Shown: piece by piece, positions 1-6,151 of the stretch
Layout of the letters: each line of letters opens with the position of its first letter
How positions within the stretch are numbered: the stretch's first letter is position 1
From: DATEJJ01 sp039649115
GTDB taxonomy: Bacteria; Actinomycetota; Actinomycetes; Mycobacteriales; Micromonosporaceae
DNA: 8,455 nt
Reading direction: 5' to 3'
NCBI GenBank assembly: GCA_039649115.1
Contig: JBBWZQ010000035.1
Span: forward strand, 1-8,455
Position numbers and translations under genes: made by a program
Notes under the pieces: generated by a model
Database searches by the model: none
Told to the model about the DNA's origin: nothing
Seen by the model: only the letters and a program-made list of their open reading frames with translations

Positions 1-1
1 C

Positions 2-1177
2 GCCACCAGGGCCGCGATCCGCGGCGCCGACCTCGTCCTGGTGGTCGTCGGCACCGACAGCGGCAGCGCGAGCGAGAACAAGGACCGCACGACGCTGGCC
101 ATGCCCGGCAACTACGGCTCCCTGATCAACCAGGTGAGCGCCCTCGGCAACCCGCGTACCGCGCTGGTGATCCAGGCGAACGGGCCGGTACAGGTCGACG
201 ATGTCCAGGCCAGGTTCCCGGCCATCCTGTTCAGCGGCTACAACGGCCAGAGCCAGGGCGCGGCGCTGGCCGACGTCGTCTTCGGCGCCCAGAACCCCGA
301 CGGGCACCTGAACTTCACCTGGTACCGGGACGACGCGCAGTTGCCGCCGATGACGAGCTACGGGTTGGACCCGGCCAGCACGGGCGGTCTGGGGCGCACC
401 TACCAGCACTTCACCGGCGTGCCGACCTACCCGTTCGGGTACGGGCGGAGCTACACGACGTTCCGGATCTCCGCCGTGACGGCCGACCGCACGTCGGTGA
501 CCGCCGACGGCACCGTGGCGATCGACCTGGACGTGACCAACACCGGGCACCGCGGCGGTACCACCGTGCCGCAGCTGTACGTCTCGACGCCCGGCGCCGG
601 ATCCGGCGGCGTGCCGCGCGCCCGGCTGGCCGGCTTCCAGAAGACGACCGTGCTCCGTCCGGGGCAGACCCAGCACGTCACCTTCCGGGTGAAGATCAGT
701 GACCTCGCCCGCTGGGACACCACCCGCTCCCGCGAGGTGGTCACCGACGGCACCTACCGGTTCCAGGTGGGTACCGACGCCTCCTCGATCCTCGCCCGCG
801 CGGACGTCAGCGTCACCGGCGCGCTGACCCCTCAGGTCCGGTACGTGACGGTCCAGCCCGAGGCAGTGACCTACCAGCCCGGGCAGGCCGTCGACCTGAC
901 CGGACGCAACCGGTGGCTCGCCGACGACACCGCGGTGTCCGAGCAGCCCGACCGGGACCTGACCGTCCACGCGGACGGCGTCGTCGAGGCGGCCGGCGAC
1001 GACCAGTCCTTCACCGACTTGACGAAGGCGCGCGTCGCGTACTCCACCAGCGACCCGGGCGTGCTGAGCGTGGACGGGCAGGGGCTGGTGCGGGCGGTCC
1101 GGGAGGGCGTCGCCACCGTCACGGTCACCGTGGAGGGGGTCAGCGGCCACGCGGTCATCGCCGTGCGGGCACGCTGA
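2..1177 (+). CDS. Glycoside hydrolase family 3, C-terminal part, with Fn3-like and Ig-like (Big2) modules (5' truncated)
   Basis: This is the 3' end of a beta-glucosidase/beta-xylosidase-type enzyme that would release terminal sugars from beta-linked oligosaccharides, probably outside the cell. The frame is open from base 2 and ends at TGA 1175-1177, so the N-terminal barrel domain with the nucleophile Asp lies outside the window. What remains starts inside the family 3 C-terminal alpha/beta domain. A beta strand reading ADLVLVVVGTDS is followed by SASENKDRTTLAMPG, which matches the family's SEGxDR-x-LxLPG segment. The Glu encoded at 74-76 is the candidate acid/base. YPFGYGRSYTTF (about 428-465) is the usual exit from this domain. 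A fibronectin III-like domain follows (about 560-775, with PQLYVS and a conserved LAGFQK). Last comes a bacterial Ig-like group 2 module (about 835-1170, with YSTSDPGVLSVDGQGLV and GVATVTVTV). The Ig-like module suggests surface or polysaccharide contact. Family assignment is confident; substrate is not determinable. Confidence 0.9.
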   Translation, partial: ATRAAIRGADLVLVVVGTDSGSASENKDRTTLAMPGNYGSLINQVSALGNPRTALVIQANGPVQVDDVQARFPAILFSGYNGQSQGAALADVVFGAQNPDGHLNFTWYRDDAQLPPMTSYGLDPASTGGLGRTYQHFTGVPTYPFGYGRSYTTFRISAVTADRTSVTADGTVAIDLDVTNTGHRGGTTVPQLYVSTPGAGSGGVPRARLAGFQKTTVLRPGQTQHVTFRVKISDLARWDTTRSREVVTDGTYRFQVGTDASSILARADVSVTGALTPQVRYVTVQPEAVTYQPGQAVDLTGRNRWLADDTAVSEQPDRDLTVHADGVVEAAGDDQSFTDLTKARVAYSTSDPGVLSVDGQGLVRAVREGVATVTVTVEGVSGHAVIAVRAR

Positions 1178-1290
1178 CCCCGACGACCCGGCTACCATCC
1201 GCCGACGAGCCGCTGGCCGGCATCGCGCGCTGGTCGAGCCCGACCGAGGCAATGGCGCAGATGTACGGCGCGATGTCGGTTCCCGGCATC

Positions 1291-1310
1291 CTGGCGCCAC
1301 CGGGCGCCGG
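1291..1310. terminator. Candidate shared terminator hairpin between convergent genes
   Basis: The 153-bp gap 1178-1330 separates the stop codons of the plus-strand glycosidase and the minus-strand GGDEF-EAL gene. It contains GGCGCC-ACCG-GGCGCC, extendable to an 8-bp stem with one T-G pair. Because the arms are self-complementary, the hairpin forms in RNA from either strand, which suits convergent genes. There is no U-tract on either side, as is common in actinomycetes, so the terminator role is inferred. No other convincing gene was seen in this gap. Confidence 0.35.
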
Positions 1311-1330
1311 ACACCGCCGGACGCGGTGGG

Positions 1331-3892
1331 TCAACCGAGTCGCCGCGGACGGCTGAGCCAGGCCATCATCCGGTCCGGGGGCAGCGGCCGTGAGATGTGG
1401 TACCCCTGGACCGTGTCGCAGCCCTGGCTCAGGAGGTAGTCGTATTCGGCCGCTTCCTCGACGCCCTCGGCGACGACGGTGAGGTCGAGGGTGTGGGCGA
1501 GGCGGATCGCGGCGTCGGTGACCGCTCGTCTGGTGGTGTTGTGGGTCAGGCCCCGCACGAAGCTTTTGTCGATCTTTATCTCCTGGATCGGCAGTTCGGC
1601 GAGCCGGCCCAGCGAGGACTGGCCGGTGCCGAAGTCGTCGATGGACAGGATGATTCCCTGGGCGCGCAGGCTGCGCAGCGTGGCGATGCCGCGGCTGGGG
1701 TTGTCCATCACGCCGTTCTCGGTGATTTCCAGGGTAAGTGCCGCCGCCGGTACCCCGGTCTTCTCCAGCAGGGCGACGACCTGGTCGGTCAGGGTGGGGT
1801 CGCTGAGGCTGTGCGGTGACAGGTTGACGGCGACGGACAGGTCGTGCCCGGCCCGGCGCCAGCCGGCGCAGGCGACGAGCGCGGTCTCCAGCACGCTGAG
1901 GGTGAGCGGCCGGATGAGTCCGCAGCGCTCGGCCAGCGGGATGAACTTGTCCGGCGGCACCGGCCCGCCGGGGTGCGGCCAGCGGGACAGGGCCTCGGCC
2001 CCGACGACCAGCCCGGTGCGGGGGTCGACCTTGGGCTGGTACGCGACACCCAGGGCGCCGCGGTGGATGGCGTCGCGGAGGTCGGCGATGAGGGCGAGAC
2101 GGCGGGGGGTGTTCCGGTCGTCCTCGGGCCGGTAGACGCGTATCCCGGAGCGGTCCTGCTTGGCCGCGTACATCGCGACGTCGGCGCGTTGCAGCAGCCG
2201 GTTGGCGTCGGTGCCGTGCCCGGGGGCGCACGCCACGCCGATGCTGGCCTGGGTGGTCAGCGCGAGCCCGCTCATCGGGATCGGCTGCTCGACCACGCGG
2301 CGCAGCTGGTGCGCGGCGAGCACCGCGTCCTCGTGGGAGTAGAGGCCGGGGAGGAACACGGCGAACTCGTCACCACCGAGTCTGGCCACGCTGCCCCGGG
2401 TGCCGACGTGGTGCTGCAGCCGGGTGCCGACCACCCGCAGCAGATCGTCGCCGATGTCGTGGCCGAGCGCGTCGTTGACCTCCTGGAACCGGTCCAGGTC
2501 CAGGAGGAACACCGCGCTGGTACCCGCCGGCACACCGGGCGGTGAGTCCAGGGCGTGTTGCACGTCGGCGTGGAACCGTTGCCGGTTGGGCAGGTCGGTC
2601 ACGGTGTCGTGCAGCGCGATGTGGCGGAGCCGGTCGACGAGGTGGACATTGGTCAATGCGACCCCGGCGTGGTTGGCCAGTGCCTGCAGCAACCGCAGGT
2701 GCTGCTCGTCGAAGGTGGCGATGTCCGGCAGGCTGCCCGCGGCGATCAGGACCGCGTGCGCGGCATCGCCCAGGGCGACCGGCACGGCCATGCCGTCCAC
2801 CGGGGCGGCCTCGGGTCCCGGCCGGTGCGGGGTGGCGAGCGGCAGCAGGACCGGATCGCCGGCAAGGGCCGGCAGCCACCACGCCGAGGGTGGCGCCGGC
2901 ATCCGCAGGCGCTGCGTCTGGTCCTGCCCGAACATGCGGATCCGCAACAGCGAATCGTCCTGGGCCTGGCGCACGATGAGTTCCGCGGACTGCGCCCGTA
3001 CCAGGTCACGCACCCGGCCCAGCACGATCCGGGTCACCGCGCTGTGGTCGAGGTTGCCGTCCAGCGCGCGGGTGAAGCCGTACAGGGCCTCCACCTGCGC
3101 GTGCCCCTGCGTCTGCTGCGCGTACCGGCGGAAGGCCGCGTACGCGGCGAACGCCACCACACCCAGCAGTACCGCCGCCCGCACGTCCTGGTGCGCGACC
3201 AGCGCGGTCACCAGCGCCAGGCTGGTGGTGACGGCGACGATCGGCAACTGCAGTTCGGTCTTGAGACCGGACTGCAGCAGAGCCCGCCACGCGTCGCCGT
3301 CGTCGTGCAGGGAGATCGCCGCCGTCACCAGAATCATGGACAGCAGGTTGGTGAGGATCGTCGCCGCGAACGCCGCCAGCCAGCCGCGCGGACCGAGGCG
3401 GTCGGCGGACCCGACCACGGTGTCGAACACCGCGCTGGCCACGGTCGCCTCGATGGCGTACAGGGCGAGGTTGAATCCCAGCCGGCTGCGCGACTGGCGG
3501 CGCAGCACGACGAGCCCGACCGCGCCACCCACCACCCTCGCCAGGGCCAGATGCGCCGCGGGCACGGCCACCAGGCCCAGCACCAGCGGGATCTCGCTCA
3601 GACTGATCGAATGCGACCCCCGGCGGACCGGGAAGGCGACCAGGAACTTCTCGCACACCGCGAAGACGACGCCGAGCAGTACCACGAACAGGGCGCCGCG
3701 TGCCGGGGCCGGGACGCCGCCGCGCAGCCAGGCACACTGGACGGCCAGCGCCGCCACGGCCAGGCCGGCACTCATCACGCCGACCCGCCCACCGGGCCGC
3801 CGCCACCAGGACTCCCGCGCCCGCGCCGCGGCAGCCGGCGGTGTCACAGCGGACTCATCCTCATCAGGAGGATGCACAGAGACGGACTCCAC
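1331..3892 (-). CDS. Membrane-anchored GAF-GGDEF-EAL protein (bifunctional diguanylate cyclase/phosphodiesterase)
   Basis: Predicted cyclic-di-GMP turnover enzyme of about 853 aa. Residues about 40-260 are hydrophobic, with roughly six to seven membrane segments and a polar HSISLSEIPLVLGL motif seen in related actinobacterial proteins. A GAF-like domain follows (about 265-420, ending in LRLLQALANHAGVALTN). The GGDEF domain (about 425-590) has an intact LGGDEF motif (G506-F510), LDLDRF and NDALGH. No RxxD inhibitory site lies at the expected distance upstream. The EAL domain (about 600-848) keeps GAEAL (E633), VNLSP, LEITEN, SIDDFGTG, IKIDKSF, VAEGVE and QGY, which are the metal- and substrate-binding segments of active phosphodiesterases. 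Both activities therefore look possible; the net direction cannot be read from sequence. The frame is open upstream to 4333, but that part runs over the AraC gene and has no protein-like character. I chose GTG at 3892 because GGGGAGG lies 6 nt upstream. ATG at 3898 (855 aa) abuts that motif with no spacing and is less likely. Confidence 0.95.
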   Translation of the reverse strand: MESVSVHPPDEDESAVTPPAAAARARESWWRRPGGRVGVMSAGLAVAALAVQCAWLRGGVPAPARGALFVVLLGVVFAVCEKFLVAFPVRRGSHSISLSEIPLVLGLVAVPAAHLALARVVGGAVGLVVLRRQSRSRLGFNLALYAIEATVASAVFDTVVGSADRLGPRGWLAAFAATILTNLLSMILVTAAISLHDDGDAWRALLQSGLKTELQLPIVAVTTSLALVTALVAHQDVRAAVLLGVVAFAAYAAFRRYAQQTQGHAQVEALYGFTRALDGNLDHSAVTRIVLGRVRDLVRAQSAELIVRQAQDDSLLRIRMFGQDQTQRLRMPAPPSAWWLPALAGDPVLLPLATPHRPGPEAAPVDGMAVPVALGDAAHAVLIAAGSLPDIATFDEQHLRLLQALANHAGVALTNVHLVDRLRHIALHDTVTDLPNRQRFHADVQHALDSPPGVPAGTSAVFLLDLDRFQEVNDALGHDIGDDLLRVVGTRLQHHVGTRGSVARLGGDEFAVFLPGLYSHEDAVLAAHQLRRVVEQPIPMSGLALTTQASIGVACAPGHGTDANRLLQRADVAMYAAKQDRSGIRVYRPEDDRNTPRRLALIADLRDAIHRGALGVAYQPKVDPRTGLVVGAEALSRWPHPGGPVPPDKFIPLAERCGLIRPLTLSVLETALVACAGWRRAGHDLSVAVNLSPHSLSDPTLTDQVVALLEKTGVPAAALTLEITENGVMDNPSRGIATLRSLRAQGIILSIDDFGTGQSSLGRLAELPIQEIKIDKSFVRGLTHNTTRRAVTDAAIRLAHTLDLTVVAEGVEEAAEYDYLLSQGCDTVQGYHISRPLPPDRMMAWLSRPRRLG

Positions 3893-3898
3893 CCGCAT

Positions 3899-3905
3899 CC
3901 TCCCC
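3899..3905 (-). promoter_or_regulatory. Ribosome binding site that selects the GTG start of the GGDEF-EAL gene
   Basis: On the minus strand GGGGAGG ends directly against an in-frame ATG (3898-3896) and sits 6 nt before an in-frame GTG (3892-3890). The spacing favours the GTG. The motif is a strong match to the anti-Shine-Dalgarno sequence. Confidence 0.6.
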
Positions 3906-3963
3906 GCATGAGCCGGACCTCGTCTCCTCAATCGGTCCGCGCCGGGATGGGTTGAGGGTTGCT

Positions 3964-3997
3964 GCGCTGACAGGCGACAGCGGTCGCCTGTCAGCGC
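3964..3997. terminator. Perfect 15-bp hairpin overlapping the AraC stop codon
   Basis: Arms 3964-3978 and 3983-3997 are exact reverse complements of 15 bp around the loop AGCG. The AraC-family gene's TGA (3993-3991) lies inside the arm that its transcript enters first. Read on the minus strand, the hairpin would end or attenuate transcription between that gene and the GGDEF-EAL gene 98 bp further on. No U-tract follows on the minus strand (AGCAACC). On the plus strand TTTGTTG follows, so the element has a more classical shape in that direction, although no plus-strand gene is known to run into it. A terminator or a processing/stability hairpin for the AraC mRNA is most likely. Confidence 0.65.
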
Positions 3998-5010
3998 TTT
4001 GTTGTCACCGGGTGCGTTGGTTGGCGGGTCGGAAGCGGTGCGGCGGAGGTTTCCGGGTTGCCGGCATTGTCGCTGCTCGTACGGCGGTATCTGCCGGGAG
4101 CAGTTCCGTACTGGCGTTTGAAGGCGTTGGCGAAGGCGAACTCTGAGGTGTAGCCGACCTTGGCGGCGATGGCGCCGAGCGGTGCTTCGGATTCCTGGAG
4201 CAGCCTTGCCGCCGTCGTCATCCGCCACCAGGTCAGGTAGGTCAGCGGCGGTTGACGGAGCAGCTCGGTGAAGCGGCGGGCGAACGGTGTGCGGGACAGC
4301 CCGGCTTCGGCGGCGAGGGTGGCGACGGTCCACGGCCGTGCCGGGTCGCGGTGCATGGCCTGGAGGGCGACGGCGGTGGATGGATCGTTGAGCGCCGCCG
4401 CCCAGCCGGTAGTGGTTCCGCGTGCCGGCTGCTCGTCGAGCCAGGCGCGCAGGATGTGCAGCAGCAGCGTGTCCAGTAGCGCGGGAACGATGGCGTCGGT
4501 GCCGAGGCGGGGTCGTTCCAGTTCGGCGGCCAACAACTCGACGGTGGCGCGTAGTTGCGGGTGTCGCCCGAGGTGGGCGGGAAGGTGGATCAGTTCAGGC
4601 AGATCGCTCAGCAGCGGATGGGTGCGGGCGGTGTCGAATCGGTACCCGCCGCAGAGGGTGACTGTAGCGCGCGCGTCGACGCCTGGCGGACTACCCGCGG
4701 TGTCGCTGGCATAGCGTTGGCGGAACCGCGGGTCGGTCGGGTCACAGGCGGGGGCGGTCGGTGGTGTCGACGGGCTGTCGGCGAGCGTGTGCCCACGCCC
4801 GTGCGGTCGGAGCACGACGTCCCCGGCGGCCAGCGGCACCGGCTCGCCGTCCGGCCGGATGAGCCAGCACGGTCCCTGCAGGACCACCTGGAAGCCGGCG
4901 GATCCGGGCACCGACGGGAACTCCTGCGCCCACGGGGCGTGCCATGCCACTCGCGCCGAGCGAGGTTGCCCGGTGCGCATCACCGCGATCACGTCGCTGA
5001 GCACGTCCAT
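3991..5010 (-). CDS. AraC-family transcriptional regulator with cupin-type N-terminal domain
   Basis: A 339-aa DNA-binding regulator. The N-terminal half (about residues 1-190) resembles the cupin-like ligand domain of AraC regulators: it opens with DVLSDVIAVMRTG and contains LQGPCWLIRPDG and a glycine-rich turn leading to DVVLRPHGRGHTL. The C-terminal part has the double helix-turn-helix. Helix-turn-helix one is about 227-251 (TVATLAAEAGLSRTPFARRF). The second is about 266-308, with IAAKVGYTSEFAFANAFKRQ, then YGTAPGRYRR, the family's typical end. About 30 polar, Pro/Thr-rich residues follow as an unstructured tail. The ATG at 5010 fits the usual beginning of such proteins, although the nearest GGAGG is 13 nt upstream of it, which is long. 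The gene is divergent from the oxidoreductase at 5101, and regulators of this class often control that kind of neighbour. The ligand is unknown; autoregulation is inferred. Confidence 0.93.
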   Translation of the reverse strand: MDVLSDVIAVMRTGQPRSARVAWHAPWAQEFPSVPGSAGFQVVLQGPCWLIRPDGEPVPLAAGDVVLRPHGRGHTLADSPSTPPTAPACDPTDPRFRQRYASDTAGSPPGVDARATVTLCGGYRFDTARTHPLLSDLPELIHLPAHLGRHPQLRATVELLAAELERPRLGTDAIVPALLDTLLLHILRAWLDEQPARGTTTGWAAALNDPSTAVALQAMHRDPARPWTVATLAAEAGLSRTPFARRFTELLRQPPLTYLTWWRMTTAARLLQESEAPLGAIAAKVGYTSEFAFANAFKRQYGTAPGRYRRTSSDNAGNPETSAAPLPTRQPTHPVTTKR

Positions 5011-5100
5011 CCGGCCGAGAATACCTCCATAGTACGATCAAGTATAAACCAGGGCTTCCCAAGCATGGTTCGTCCCGGCGTATCACCATAGGTTCGACCC
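5011..5100. promoter_or_regulatory. Divergent promoter region between the AraC and oxidoreductase genes
   Basis: These 90 bp are clearly less GC-rich than their surroundings around 5020-5050. TATACT on the minus strand (5046-5041) is close to a -10 hexamer and would give the AraC gene a short leader. TATAAA on the plus strand (5043-5048) overlaps it and could serve the oxidoreductase. No convincing -35 hexamer was seen for either. TAC-N6-GTA (5033-5044) and GCTT-CCC-AAGC (5054-5064) are small inverted repeats where a regulator could bind. They are too short to call as an operator with confidence. Confidence 0.45.
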
Positions 5101-6018
5101 ATGAGAGCTATGCGAATGCACGGGTACGGTGACGCGTCCGTTATCCGCGAGGAGGACATCCCCCGTCCCGTGCCCAATCCGGACGAAGTGCTGATCGAGG
5201 TCGCGGCCACCTCGTTCAACCCGTCCGACATCGGGTTGCGTCGAGGGCTGCTGCGCTCCGTCTGGCAACCTGACCTGCCGTACACGCTCGGCGGGGACGT
5301 CGCCGGCACGGTCGTCGAGGCCGGCGACGGCGTGCGGAGACCCGCCGTCGGCGACCGGGTCATCGGCCGGATCGCCGGCGCCGCAGCCGAGTACGTCACC
5401 GCCGCGGCCGACGTCGTCGTCACGGCACCGGCCGCCATCCCCCTCGCCCACGCCGCCGCGATACCCATCGCCGGGCTCACCGCGTGGCAGGCGGTGTTCG
5501 AGCATGCGCGCATCACGTCCGGGCAGCGGGTGCTCGTCAACGGCGCGGGCGGCGGCGTCGGCGGGTTCGCCGTCCAACTGGCCAAGCACGCCGGAGCCGA
5601 GGTGGTCGCCACGGCCAGCCCACGCAGTACCGAGGTGGTCCGCCAGCATGGCGCCGACCAGATCATCGACTACACGGCCACAGCAGTTGCACACGCACTC
5701 GACGGTCCGGTTGACGTGATCATCAATCTCGTCGTGATCAGTGCCCGGCAGGCCGCAACACTGATGTCGCTGATTCGACCGGGCGGAACTGTCGTGTCCG
5801 TCACCGTACCGGTGACGGCACCCGCCGGCTCCACGGTTACCGCAGTGCACTTCGTTGCTCGCAACGACACCAGCCACCTCGACGCCCTGGTCGAGCTCGT
5901 CGACGCCGGAGCCGTCCGGGTCGACATCGCCGAGTCGCGCCCGCTTGCCGACCTGGCCTCGGTGCACCGCGACGCCGAGGCCGGCCACACCCGCGGCAAG
6001 ATCATCCTTGTTCCGTAA
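5101..6018 (+). CDS. Zinc-independent medium-chain dehydrogenase/reductase (NADPH:quinone oxidoreductase-like)
   Basis: A 305-aa cytoplasmic NAD(P)H-dependent reductase of the quinone oxidoreductase branch of the medium-chain family. The N-terminal GroES-like catalytic domain spans about residues 1-120. It begins MRAMRMHGYG and contains EVLIEVAATSFNPSDIGLRRG, LPYTLGGDVAGTV and GDRVIGR. The nucleotide-binding fold follows, with the glycine-rich loop GAGGGVGGFAVQLAKHAGA (about 148-166) and GADQIIDY (about 184-191). The C-terminal HTRGKIILVP is typical of this branch. The Cys/His/Glu zinc ligands of alcohol dehydrogenases are absent. Length is slightly short of the usual 310-330 aa but complete. 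ATG at 5101 matches the family's MRA start; the ribosome site is weak (AGG about 9 nt upstream). The divergent AraC regulator suggests induction by a small molecule. Probable role is reduction of quinones or enone-type compounds; the actual substrate is unknown. Confidence 0.93.
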   Translation: MRAMRMHGYGDASVIREEDIPRPVPNPDEVLIEVAATSFNPSDIGLRRGLLRSVWQPDLPYTLGGDVAGTVVEAGDGVRRPAVGDRVIGRIAGAAAEYVTAAADVVVTAPAAIPLAHAAAIPIAGLTAWQAVFEHARITSGQRVLVNGAGGGVGGFAVQLAKHAGAEVVATASPRSTEVVRQHGADQIIDYTATAVAHALDGPVDVIINLVVISARQAATLMSLIRPGGTVVSVTVPVTAPAGSTVTAVHFVARNDTSHLDALVELVDAGAVRVDIAESRPLADLASVHRDAEAGHTRGKIILVP

Positions 6019-6151
6019 GACGCTCGCCAGTGACGGCAATCGCCAGCAGCGGGTGACGAGTCACAGGCAACTGTCCGATCGGCTGACAGCAGACCTCCAC
6101 CATTCGGGCCAATATAAACATAACGGATATGACTGAGTATGAGGAGCAAGC
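6019..6151 (+). promoter_or_regulatory. Leader region and ribosome binding site of the S8 peptidase gene
   Basis: This 133-bp gap holds an AT-rich patch at 6110-6133 (TATAAA at 6113-6118 and TATGAC at 6128-6133 are possible -10 elements). It contrasts with the GC-rich genes on both sides. Upstream lie two small inverted repeats: GTGAC-GA-GTCAC (6053-6064) and CTGTC...GACAG (6071-6089). Either could be an operator or part of a weak terminator after the oxidoreductase gene. GAGGAG (6141-6146) sits 5 nt before GTG 6152 and is a good ribosome site. The peptidase gene therefore probably has its own promoter rather than depending on readthrough. Confidence 0.5.

Noticed and set aside
1178..1330. 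Possible small protein in the convergent gap (minus-strand reading with DIAPYICAIASVGLDQ)
   Set aside because: It looks slightly protein-like, but the frame runs on into the GGDEF-EAL gene out of frame, and no separate ribosome site or family match was seen. A decayed gene remnant cannot be excluded.
2400..3955. Long plus-strand open frames opposite the GGDEF-EAL gene
   Set aside because: Composition is low-complexity Arg/Ser/Ala without any recognisable domain; these are shadows of the minus-strand gene.
3899..4333. Upstream extension of the GGDEF-EAL frame to an ATG at 4333
   Set aside because: The extra 145 residues are Arg/Pro-rich out-of-frame translation of the AraC gene, and a good ribosome site exists at 3899-3905 for a start at 3892.
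5716..5741. Repeated GTGATCA and terminal TGATCA symmetry
   Set aside because: Short and within the coding sequence of a conserved beta-strand segment (Val-Ile-Ile and Val-Val-Ile-Ser); no sign of a binding site or attachment site.
5798..5818. Perfect 9-bp inverted repeat CCGTCACCG-TAC-CGGTGACGG
   Set aside because: It lies inside the oxidoreductase coding sequence and encodes the ordinary SVTVPVTA segment; Val/Thr codons in GC-rich DNA readily give such symmetry.
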